Source: Caulobacter sp. NIBR2454
GTDB lineage: Bacteria; Pseudomonadota; Alphaproteobacteria; Caulobacterales; Caulobacteraceae
Assembly (NCBI RefSeq): GCF_027474405.1
Contig: NZ_CP114871.1
Coordinates: 434,001-498,000, forward strand
Reading direction: 5' to 3'
DNA length: 64,000 nt
Shown: in pieces, positions 35,479 through 43,751 of the stretch
Numbering within the stretch: position 1 is the stretch's first letter
Layout: every line of letters starts with the position of its first letter
Notes under the pieces: generated by a model
Databases searched by the model: none
What the model saw: only the letters and a program-made list of their open reading frames with translations
Told to the model about the DNA's origin: nothing
Translations under genes and position numbers: made by a program

Positions 35479-36855
35479 ATGACCGGAAAACGGATACAAA
35501 GAAGACGCCTGCTACAGGGCCTGGGCGTCGCGGCGATGGGCTTTCCGGCCATCGTGCCGTCCACGGTGTTCGGCCAGAACGCGCCTTCCAACCGCATCAA
35601 TGTCGGGGTGATCGGAGCGGGGCGGATCGCCCGCGTCCACGACATGCCCGAGACCTGGAAATACGACCACGCCCAGATCCTGGCGGTCTGCGACGTGGAC
35701 TCCAAGCGGGTCGAGGCCGGCAAGGCGCTGATCAACGAAACCTATTCCAAGAAGCTGGGCCGACCCTGGGACGGCGCGGTCGGCTATGGCGACTATCGCG
35801 AGCTGCTGGCGTCCAAGGACATCGACGCGGTCATCATCGCCACGCCCGACCACCAGCACGCTATCCCCGCCGTCCACGCGGTGCGGGCCGGCAAGGACGT
35901 CTATCTGCAGAAACCCGCCGCCCTGACCATCGCCGAGGGCCGCTTCATGGCCGATGCGGTCAAGGCGTCTGGCCGCATCCTGCAGATCGGCTCGCAGCAG
36001 CGCTCGCTCAATCCCTGGCCACAATTCCACCGCGCCTGCGAGCTGGTCCGCAACGGCCGCATCGGCGAGCTGAAGCATGTGGAGATCGGCCTGCCCGGCG
36101 ATCCGGCGGGACCCGAGGCGCCGCCGATGCCGGTGCCGCCGAACCTGGATTACGACGCCTGGCTCGGCTCGACGCCGGAGGCCTATTACACCGAGATGCG
36201 GGTGCATCCGCAGGCCTCCTTCGACCGGCCGGGCTGGCTGCGTTGCGAGCAGTTCGGGGCCGGCATGATCACCGGCTGGGGCGCCCACCATGTGGACACC
36301 GCCCACTGGGGCATGGACATGGAGCATTCCGGCCCGGTGGAGATCTGGGGCTCGGCCGAGTTTCCGACCAGCGGCCTTTGGAACGTGCATGGCAAGTTCC
36401 TGACCCACGCCCGCTACGCCAACGGCGTGACCATGGACATCAGCGGCGACTTCCCCAACGGGGTGAAGTTCATCGGAACCAAGGGCTGGATCTTCGTCAC
36501 CCGCGACGGCGGCGTGACCGCCAGCGATCCGGCGGCGGGCGCGGTCAAAGGGCTCACCGCCAGCGACCCGAAAATCCTGACCAGCGTCATTGGTCCGGGC
36601 GAGGTGCGCCTCTATCGCAGCGAGGAGCAGCACGGAAACTGGCTGGACTCCATCCGCACCCGCAAGGCCCCCGTGGCGCCGGCGGAGACGGGGCATCGCG
36701 CCTGCTCCACCTGCCTGCTGCACCACGCGGCCATGAAGACCGGGCGGCGGCTGAAATGGGACCCGGTCGCCGAGCGCTTCATCGGCGACGACGAAGCCAA
36801 CGCCCTGCTCAGCCGGCCGCAGCGCAAGGGTCACAGTTTCTCGGAGGCCGCATGA
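35479..36855 (+). CDS. Tat-exported Gfo/Idh/MocA-family oxidoreductase (2)
   Basis: A protein of 458 residues from the ATG at 35479, preceded by AACAGGAGAATTCG with a GGAG ribosome-binding site. The twin-arginine signal is RRRLLQGLGVAAMG. The NAD motif is INVGVIGAGRIARVH; YLQKPAALTIAEG is the EKP-type site with Gln instead of Glu; the C-terminal domain includes WGAHHVDTAHWGMD, with paired His residues typical of the glycoside-acting subgroup. It lies 29 bases after the first oxidoreductase and overlaps the cupin start by four bases. Two divergent exported members in one operon suggest sequential or reciprocal oxidation and reduction steps. Confidence 0.88.
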   Translation: MTGKRIQRRRLLQGLGVAAMGFPAIVPSTVFGQNAPSNRINVGVIGAGRIARVHDMPETWKYDHAQILAVCDVDSKRVEAGKALINETYSKKLGRPWDGAVGYGDYRELLASKDIDAVIIATPDHQHAIPAVHAVRAGKDVYLQKPAALTIAEGRFMADAVKASGRILQIGSQQRSLNPWPQFHRACELVRNGRIGELKHVEIGLPGDPAGPEAPPMPVPPNLDYDAWLGSTPEAYYTEMRVHPQASFDRPGWLRCEQFGAGMITGWGAHHVDTAHWGMDMEHSGPVEIWGSAEFPTSGLWNVHGKFLTHARYANGVTMDISGDFPNGVKFIGTKGWIFVTRDGGVTASDPAAGAVKGLTASDPKILTSVIGPGEVRLYRSEEQHGNWLDSIRTRKAPVAPAETGHRACSTCLLHHAAMKTGRRLKWDPVAERFIGDDEANALLSRPQRKGHSFSEAA

Positions 36856-37295
36856 TGCTGACCAAACGCGACATCGCCGTCGCCGTCATCGCGGCCGGGC
36901 TCAGCCTGGCCGCGGTCGCCGTGGCCCAGGCGCCCAAACCCGCCATCCTCGGCCCCGCCGTCTTCACCTGGGAGGCCATGAAGCACGGCCCCACCGACGT
37001 GGGCGCCTACGCCCAGCTCGTGCGCCAGCCGACCGCGACCCTGGACGAGCTGGAGATGCACGTCACCACCCTGAACCCCGGGACCAATTCGCACCCGCCG
37101 CACACCCATCCCAACGAGGAACTGGTGATCATCCGCGAGGGGACGGTGGAGGTGCTGAACGGGGGCGAGTGGAAGCGGGTCGGCCCGGGCGGGGTGGTGT
37201 TCAACGCCTCGAACTCGCCCCATGCGTTGAGGAACGTCGGCGACGGGCGGGCGGTCTATCACGTGATCAACTGGAAGGTGGGGAAGGGCCAATAG
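36852..37295 (+). CDS. Exported cupin-domain protein
   Basis: A protein of 147 residues. The ATG at 36852 overlaps the upstream stop (ATGA). The signal sequence MMLTKRDIAVAVIAAGLSLA ends near AVAQAP. One cupin domain covers residues 55-140: HPPHTHPNEELVIIREG holds the metal-binding His-x-His-x(4)-Glu, and the second motif is PHALRNVGDGRAVYHVI. Periplasmic location matches the two oxidoreductases before it. It could bind a metal or a sugar product, or act as an epimerase or isomerase in the same pathway. Confidence 0.85.
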   Translation: MMLTKRDIAVAVIAAGLSLAAVAVAQAPKPAILGPAVFTWEAMKHGPTDVGAYAQLVRQPTATLDELEMHVTTLNPGTNSHPPHTHPNEELVIIREGTVEVLNGGEWKRVGPGGVVFNASNSPHALRNVGDGRAVYHVINWKVGKGQ

Positions 37296-37301
37296 AGCCC
37301 G

Positions 37302-37408
37302 CCTCCCTAGGCCTTGTGCCTAGGGTCCCTGTGTCCGCCGGCTCGGCGCCCGCCGCCTGTCCGCGCTCTGCCCGCTGAACGAGGGACCCCAGACACAAGG
37401 CCTGGGGA
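37302..37408. repeat. Palindromic interspersed repeat, copy 2
   Basis: The left arm 37302-37330 is identical to 86-114. The right arm begins at 37382 with AGGGACCCCAG and ends CCTGGGGA. The segment GCCCGCTGAACGAGGGACCCCAG is also shared with copy 1, while the middle differs. The element starts 6 bases after the cupin stop and may act as its transcript end. Confidence 0.7.
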
Positions 37409-37426
37409 ATCGGGGTTTACAGGCCG

Positions 37427-37471
37427 TGCGTCCTTCGAGACGCGGACTTTCAGCCCGCTCCTCAGGATGAC
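37427..37471 (-). repeat. Dispersed GTCATCCTGAGGA-type repeat, copy 2 (inverted)
   Basis: On the minus strand it reads GTCATCCTGAGGAGCGGG, a variable middle, then CGTCTCGAAGGACGCA. It is inverted relative to copies 1 and 3. Confidence 0.6.
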
Positions 37472-37493
37472 GTGCTTTGGCGCCACTGAAGCC

Positions 37494-37534
37494 GTCATGC
37501 TGAGGAGCGGCGCAGCCGCGTCTCGAAGCACGCA
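37494..37534 (+). repeat. Dispersed GTCATCCTGAGGA-type repeat, copy 3
   Basis: It reads GTCATGCTGAGGAGCGGCG and ends CGTCTCGAAGCACGCA, with two substitutions from copy 1. Together with copy 2 it forms an inverted pair. Confidence 0.6.
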
Positions 37535-37555
37535 ACAACGCCCCCAACGTCGTCA

Positions 37556-37579
37556 CCCTAGGCCTTGTGCCTAGGGCCC
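37556..37579. repeat. Lone arm of the palindromic interspersed repeat
   Basis: CCCTAGG-CCTTGTG-CCTAGGGCCC repeats the self-palindromic arm of the larger element; the opposite arm is missing. This suggests decay, or that the arm is the basic unit. Confidence 0.55.
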
Positions 37580-37725
37580 AGAGACTCCGCGTCGGCCGCG
37601 GGGGCGAGGCGACGCCGCCTGCGCGGACCTGGAACCTCAGCCGTTTCTGGGTCCTCGCCACAAGGGCGAGGATGACGGGGAGGGGGAGGGCCGCTATAGC
37701 CCCCGCATCATCCCGGGAGCCCGCC

Positions 37726-38652
37726 ATGACCGCCATGACCCACAGCGAACTGAACCTGCCGCTGATCGCGCGGGGCAAGGTGCGGGACGTCTATGCGGTG
37801 GACGCCGACCGGCTGTTGCTGGTCGCCTCGGACCGGGTCAGCGCCTTTGACGTGGTCATGGCCGAACCCGTGCCGTTCAAGGGCGTGGTCCTGACCCAGA
37901 TCAGCGCCTGGTGGTTTCGCCAGCTTAAGGACGTGGTCGACCATCACCTGATCAGCGCCGACGCGGACGAGATCATCGCCGCCGTCCCCGCGCTCGCCGC
38001 CCAGCGCGACCAGATCAACGGCCGCGCCATGCTGTGCAAGCGCACCAAGGTCGTGCCGTTCGAATGCGTGGTGCGCGGCTACATCTCCGGCTCGGCGTGG
38101 AAGGAGTATGCGGCCCAGGGCACCCTGGCGGGCGAGGCCCTGCCCGCCGGCCTGGTCGAGAGCGACCGCCTCGACCCGCCGATCTTCAGCCCCGCCACCA
38201 AGGCCGAGACCGGCCACGACGAGAACGTCACCATCGCCCAGATGGCCGCCGCCCTCGGCGCCGACGAGACGGCGCGGCTGGAGCGGCTGTCCCGCGCCGT
38301 CTATGGCCGGGTGCGGGACGTGGCCGCCACGCGCGGGGTGATCATCGCCGACACCAAGTTCGAGTTCGGCAAGACCCCCGACGGGCGCATCATCCTGATC
38401 GACGAGGTGGCCACCCCCGACAGCTCGCGCTTCTGGCCGGCGGACGTCTATGCCCCGGGCGGCCCGCAGCCCAGCTTCGACAAGCAGCCCCTGCGCGACT
38501 GGCTGGACATCGAGCGCAAGGCCGGCCGCTGGAACGGCGAGGCCCCCGCGCCGGCCCTGCCGGAAAGCGTGATCGCGGCGATGAGCGCGCGATACCTGGA
38601 GGCGTTCGAGCGGGTTACGGGCGAGGCGCTGGATACGGGGCGGTTTGGGTAG
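37726..38652 (+). CDS. purC: SAICAR synthetase (phosphoribosylaminoimidazole-succinocarboxamide synthase)
   Basis: A protein of 308 residues from the ATG at 37726. Signatures are [10 protein letters not shown] near the N-terminus, [23 protein letters not shown], and [24 protein letters not shown]. It joins CAIR and aspartate with ATP in purine synthesis. At about 300 residues, with the SGSAWKEY insertion, it belongs to the longer (Ade1-like) group, not the roughly 240-residue bacterial type. It stands alone, flanked by repeats on one side and the low-GC TIR island on the other. Confidence 0.92.
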   Translation: MTAMTHSELNLPLIARGKVRDVYAVDADRLLLVASDRVSAFDVVMAEPVPFKGVVLTQISAWWFRQLKDVVDHHLISADADEIIAAVPALAAQRDQINGRAMLCKRTKVVPFECVVRGYISGSAWKEYAAQGTLAGEALPAGLVESDRLDPPIFSPATKAETGHDENVTIAQMAAALGADETARLERLSRAVYGRVRDVAATRGVIIADTKFEFGKTPDGRIILIDEVATPDSSRFWPADVYAPGGPQPSFDKQPLRDWLDIERKAGRWNGEAPAPALPESVIAAMSARYLEAFERVTGEALDTGRFG

Positions 38653-38681
38653 GGCTGGTCTCGCGACTTTCCGACTACAGC

Positions 38682-39389
38682 CTAAGCTGCATTGGCCGAG
38701 CCACGTTCGAGACGAAGCTCTTCCGCTGCCTTCTTAATCTCGCGCGCTACTTGGGTCAGGGCGTCATCTTGGTTAGGCTGACTTGCGATCGCCTTTCCAC
38801 CTAACGTCGCATGAAGGTTGCTAAACTCAAGGCCTTCCCAAAGGCAGTTCATCCCTATGACCGGTATTACTCTAGCCTGCTTAGCCTTATGCCGCTCAAC
38901 CGCCGCTGCGAGTTCTTTTTTGTAGCAGTATTCGGAGTTGATAAAGTCGATCGTGATCAGCAGCAGAATAATATCTGCGGACTCGAAATTTGACCAAATC
39001 TCATGTTCCCACTCACTGCCGACAACAATATCGCCGTCATGCCAGTGATCGATCAGGCCGCTTCGCCTCAACGGCTCCAGATGCTTTAGAAGATTGGTCT
39101 TCAAATCCTTGTCGGCGTGGCAGTAAGATACGAAGGCCTTAAGTGCGCTCGGCGCTACCGGCTCTGGGGCGGGCGCTTTTATGCATTCCAAGAGGCCCCC
39201 AGCTCCGCCCGGTAGCGCGCGTACCAAGCCTCGCATAATTAGCCGTTTGCGCGCATTCGAAAACGCGTTCTCCCGCGTCCAGCCCAAAGCCGCTTCCAGC
39301 GCGTTGCTACTTACGCGGCCCGAAGGTGAGTGGGCGCACATCTTCTCCAAGCGCATGAGAAACATTTCGTCAGGGGTCTTTTTCGCCAT
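38682..39389 (-). CDS. Winged-helix-TIR fusion protein
   Basis: A protein of 235 residues from the ATG at 39389 (MAKKTPDEM). Residues 5-68 look like a winged helix (SSNALEAALGWTRENAFSNARKRLIMRGLVRALP). Residues 83-200 are a TIR domain of the bacterial TIR_2 type: KAFVSYCHADKD, DHWHDGDI, SEWEHEIWSNFESADIILLLIT, and SEYCYKKEL with Glu159 in the position of the NAD-cleaving Glu, followed by ARVIPVIG. TIR domains of this kind act as NADases or cyclic-ADP-ribose synthases in defence systems. It is the last gene of a low-GC island with another TIR gene; N-terminal DNA or RNA binding is inferred. Confidence 0.8.
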   Translation of the reverse strand: MAKKTPDEMFLMRLEKMCAHSPSGRVSSNALEAALGWTRENAFSNARKRLIMRGLVRALPGGAGGLLECIKAPAPEPVAPSALKAFVSYCHADKDLKTNLLKHLEPLRRSGLIDHWHDGDIVVGSEWEHEIWSNFESADIILLLITIDFINSEYCYKKELAAAVERHKAKQARVIPVIGMNCLWEGLEFSNLHATLGGKAIASQPNQDDALTQVAREIKKAAEELRLERGSANAA

Positions 39390-39522
39390 TTCCAACCCGG
39401 TACATGATTTTATCACTGCAAGTTGAGCAGAAGCTTGGCGGTGACGTCCAGAGTGAATGACGGGGTAGGAAAAATTGGACAAGTCCCGCGAGCGAAGGGC
39501 GAGGGCGGTCGGCGCTTAGCCT

Positions 39523-39687
39523 CTATTCCCAACCTGGTCGAAAGTTAGAACGGTGACATGCAGGGCAGTGAATACCTGACATAGGCCGTCGCTCTTCGCG
39601 TGCTCTTCTCTCCTCCTCAGGTGTCATTACCTCCACCTCAAATCTCTCGCCACAATTGAGGCAGCGATAAGGGCGACGCTCACTCAT
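39523..39687 (-). CDS. Small zinc-ribbon protein between two TIR genes
   Basis: A 54-residue protein read directly from the minus strand, starting MSERRPYRCLNCGERFEV and ending NFRPGWE. Two CxxC pairs (CLNC and CPAC) sit 30 residues apart around a charged helix (PEEERRAREERRP), the layout of a zinc ribbon. The ATG overlaps the stop of the upstream TIR gene by eight bases (ATGAGTGA), which supports coupled translation and hence a real gene. It is below most length cut-offs. Nucleic-acid or protein binding is likely; the exact role is unknown. Confidence 0.75.
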   Translation of the reverse strand: MSERRPYRCLNCGERFEVEVMTPEEERRAREERRPMSGIHCPACHRSNFRPGWE

Positions 39688-40627
39688 ATTCCACCCCCGC
39701 GCGTTCTACGAACTGGTTCCATAGCCATTCGGCGGCCCGCTCGGGCGACATCTTTTCAGTGTCATCACCTCTGCTGCCGAACATTCGGTCTACCGTTAGG
39801 AAAAGGTCGTACTCGTCCGCTTCGACTTGGATTGACCCGTTGGAGGTGTTGGCCTCGGCGTAAGCTTCGAACACGTAGCTAATGTCACCAAACATCCCAC
39901 GCCCCTTCTTGTTGTGGACGGTGATGTGGGCCTCCTGATTGCCTCGACGCGCTCGATTCACAATTGTTCCGGTGAATGCAGTGGGGCTCATCTCTTCAAA
40001 CCGAGTGCGCAGGTCGTCGCTCGCGCTAGCGAGCTCAACGGCAGCAGCTCGAAAATAGTCCCGCATCGCGGCAAAGGTCTTGTCTGCTAAATCCGCCTTC
40101 TCGATGACGTCAAAGTCGCGCTTGAGGCGGACGCGCCTGCTCGGTTCGCCCTGCTGGGACGCGGGTACACCGGCCGCTTTAAGATCTGGAGCAGCGTCCA
40201 CCAGTCGGCGAAGGCCGGTGACTACGTCCAGAAAGGCTGTGTTCGCATTCGTCCATTCGGAAATCGGCTTGCCGTCCTTCGGCAGCGCCATGAACTTCTG
40301 GAAGGGCGAGGAGAGCCAATCGCATGGCTCTACTATGACGGGGACTATACGCAAATCCCCCCGCTCGCTCCGCAAAAGAGCTCGCTCAAATTCCGTTTCG
40401 TAGCAGTAGTTTGAAGCTAGGTAGTCGGCGCTTACTAAGGCGACAAAGACGTCGCTAGTGTCCAACTGATTTGCGATCCCCTCATCCAATTGGTCACCGG
40501 GGAGTATGGCTCGATCATGCCATGCGGACACCAAGCCGTCGCGCTGAAGCATCGCCAGATGCTTATGGAGTCGATCCAGCACGCGTTCATCCGCGTGAGA
40601 GTAAGAAATGAAGATCGAGGCGGTCAT
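39680..40627 (-). CDS. TIR-domain protein with an unknown C-terminal domain
   Basis: A protein of 315 residues from the ATG at 40627 (MTASIFISYSHAD). The TIR domain fills residues 1-145, with SAWHDRAILPGDQLDE, SDVFVALVSADYLASNYCYETEF (Glu79 in the catalytic position) and IVPVIVEPCDWLSSPF plus LPKDGKPISEW. These are standard marks of the bacterial TIR_2 family. Residues 165-315 form a separate, apparently beta-rich domain (TGTIVNRARRGNQEAHITVHNKK) that I do not recognise; it may sense the trigger. First gene of the TIR/zinc-ribbon/TIR unit and overlaps the zinc-ribbon gene. Base composition is well below that of its neighbours, suggesting transfer. Confidence 0.82.
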   Translation of the reverse strand: MTASIFISYSHADERVLDRLHKHLAMLQRDGLVSAWHDRAILPGDQLDEGIANQLDTSDVFVALVSADYLASNYCYETEFERALLRSERGDLRIVPVIVEPCDWLSSPFQKFMALPKDGKPISEWTNANTAFLDVVTGLRRLVDAAPDLKAAGVPASQQGEPSRRVRLKRDFDVIEKADLADKTFAAMRDYFRAAAVELASASDDLRTRFEEMSPTAFTGTIVNRARRGNQEAHITVHNKKGRGMFGDISYVFEAYAEANTSNGSIQVEADEYDLFLTVDRMFGSRGDDTEKMSPERAAEWLWNQFVERAGVEYE

Positions 40628-40862
40628 ATCTGGGAGCCTGCAGCTAGAGCGTGTAGTCTCTGCTGTCTCAACCAATTCTTCAAGTCAATGTTCTGGCCCT
40701 GTTCCGGGCGCGTCTTTGCATTCTGAGTGCTTAGATTGCGGCCCGTCGAGCATTCCAGAACGGTGTAATTTTCGATATCGGCTCGCCCCCTCCGTTCTGG
40801 AAAACCTTGACTTCGGTTCGTCGCAGCCTCCCCATCGATCCTCAGGACAGTTTTGACGTGCG

Positions 40863-41147
40863 ATGGACACTCCCCCAAAGCCCGGCCCCGGCCCAACTCT
40901 GAAGACCATCCTGCAGACCGTCGGGGGGCTAGCGCTCCTTTTGGCGATGGCGGAAGCGTATGGCCGGATTGAGCATACTGGAGCGATTGACTTCGGCTCC
41001 ATCAGCGGCGCGCTCGAAACGGTCGGCCTTTACCCGGGCCTCGTCATTCTCTTCCTCTTCTGGTGGGCGCCTACGTTCGCTGTGGTGGTGGGCGTACCGA
41101 TGTCCATAGTCGCCTACCTAAGGGCGCGGCCACAGGACGATCGATAG
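40863..41147 (+). CDS. Small membrane protein
   Basis: A protein of 94 residues with two hydrophobic segments (LQTVGGLALLLAMAEAYG and LVILFLFWWAPTFAVVVGVPMSIVAYL) and a basic C-terminus. It is divergent from the TIR unit and could be its neighbour by chance. Composition is nearer the GC-rich background. No family recognised. Confidence 0.5.
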   Translation: MDTPPKPGPGPTLKTILQTVGGLALLLAMAEAYGRIEHTGAIDFGSISGALETVGLYPGLVILFLFWWAPTFAVVVGVPMSIVAYLRARPQDDR

Positions 41148-41186
41148 CCGGAGTGTCGGCGCAGCCGGTGATCGACGCCAGCGGGC

Positions 41187-41699
41187 CTAACTCGGCGCCT
41201 TCGCCGCCACGCGCCGGAACTTGCCCTGCAATACCCAAGCGCCAATGATCCAATAGAACATCGCCAGCACCATCAGCAGTCGCTGTCCGCCGCTGACGTG
41301 GCTGTTGCCGGAATCCGCGCGCTCCAAAATGCCGGCGGATTTCCATATGCACGCCAGATAGCTCAACCCGGCGAGGATGAAGAAGGCGTGGTGAAGGCGG
41401 AATTCCTCACCCGGAGGCGCGTTGAGCGCCGCGATCCCCGCGAGCACGCCGAATGTCACCGGCAACATATAGAGCCACCCGCCTCGGCCATCCTGGGGCC
41501 GCGCGCGTGAAGCGAGGTCAAAGACCGCGAACTGGAACGCAGTCGGAACGCCTAGCGTCAGTAGGACCTCGCCCATCACCGCAAGGGGGGTGGGCTCCCC
41601 GCCCTCCATGTACGCCGACATCATGATCGCCTGCGCCACAAAGGCGACCAAGCAAAGCGCCGTCCACAGGAATGGGTTCAACGAAATCCGGCGAAGCAT
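41187..41699 (-). CDS. Four-helix inner-membrane protein of unknown function
   Basis: A protein of 170 residues from the ATG at 41699 (a TTG lies one codon upstream). About four hydrophobic segments are visible: FLWTALCLVAFVAQAIMMS, MGEVLLTLGVPTAFQFAVF, MLPVTFGVLAGIAAL / FILAGLSYLACIW, and LLMVLAMFYWIIGAWVL. No catalytic motif is seen. It lies 94 bases after the end of the ABC permease on the same strand but is probably independent. Confidence 0.6.
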   Translation of the reverse strand: MLRRISLNPFLWTALCLVAFVAQAIMMSAYMEGGEPTPLAVMGEVLLTLGVPTAFQFAVFDLASRARPQDGRGGWLYMLPVTFGVLAGIAALNAPPGEEFRLHHAFFILAGLSYLACIWKSAGILERADSGNSHVSGGQRLLMVLAMFYWIIGAWVLQGKFRRVAAKAPS

Positions 41700-41793
41700 C
41701 AAGGTCCTCAGGCATCACGCCCCAAGGTGGAGCTTCGTCACCTTCCCTTGTTCCACCCCAAGAGGGCAAGCAATGGTTGTGAGGCGGGAGGCT

Positions 41794-42551
41794 CTAGTTC
41801 TTCAACCGCCACCCCGTCCGGAAGATCCTGTAGATCACCGCCAGGCACGTGGCCATGAAGCCCAGGGTGGCCAGGAAGCTCACCTGAATCCCCACGTCCG
41901 AGACGCCGTAGAAGCTCCAGCGGAAGCCGCTGACCAGATAGACCACGGGGTTGAACAGGGTGATGTTGCGCCAGACCTCGGGCAGCATGTTGATCGAATA
42001 GAAGCTGCCGCCCAGGAAGGTCAGGGGCGTGACGATCAGCATGGGCACGATCTGCAGCTTCTCGAAGCCGTCGGCCCACAGGCCGATGATGAAGCCAAAC
42101 AGGCTGAAGGTCACCGCGGTCAGGACCAGAAAGCCGATCATCCAGAACGGGTGGGCGATCTCGAACGGCACGAACAGGCGGGCGGTGGCCAGGATGACCA
42201 GGCCCAGCATGATCGACTTGCTGGCGGCGGCGCCCACATAGCCGATCACCGTCTCGATCCACGAGACGGGGGCCGACAGCAGCTCGTAGATCGTGCCGGC
42301 CCACTTGGGCATGTAGATGCCGAACGAGGCGTTGGAGATGCTTTCCGTCAGCAGGGACAGCATGATCAGGCCCGGCACGATGAAGGCGCCGTAGCTGACG
42401 CCGTCGATCGAGGCCATGCGGCTGCCGATGGCCGAGCCGAAGACCACGAAATAGAGCGAGGTGGAGATCACCGGCGACAGCAGGCTCTGGCCCAGGGTGC
42501 GGAACCAGCGCGCCATCTCGAAACGGTAGATGGCCTTGATGGCGTGGATGT

Positions 42552-42555
<4 letters not shown>
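41794..42555 (-). CDS. ABC-2 type transporter permease (YadH-like)
   Basis: A protein of 253 residues. The ATG at 42555 overlaps the ATPase stop by four bases. Six hydrophobic segments are evident ([70 protein letters not shown]), and [17 protein letters not shown] is the ABC-2 signature. With the ATPase it forms an exporter similar to YadG/YadH. The exported substrate is unknown. Confidence 0.9.
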
Positions 42556-43478
<923 letters not shown>

Positions 43479-43751
43479 ACCGCCCCCTTGATGCCGGCTG
43501 GGTTCCGGCTTGGGCGCAACATGGTGATGCTTTTGCACTTCGCCTAGCCCTGGGCATTCAGTTTGGCGGGGGCGCGCCCCCTTCCGGGGGGAAGGAAGGG
43601 GGCGGCCATGAAGCCGGCGGCTGGGGGGAGGGAGCCGGCCTCGCTGGATCGCGCCGCCTGGGGGATCGGCGCGCCATGTCGATGAGCGCACCATGCCCCC
43701 AAAATCGTGACGGAAATTGCAGCTTCCGGCAGTCCGTTGGATGGAACGCGC

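Larger units (their letters stand above)
37296..37725. other. Repeat-filled intergenic region before purC
   Basis: 430 bases with no gene. It holds a complete palindromic element, a lone arm of the same element, one inverted and one direct copy of the GTCATCCTGAGGA-type repeat, and near 37650-37676 a CCTCGCC / GGCGAGG hairpin followed by ATGACGGG. The ribosome-binding site of purC is at its end. Confidence 0.6.
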
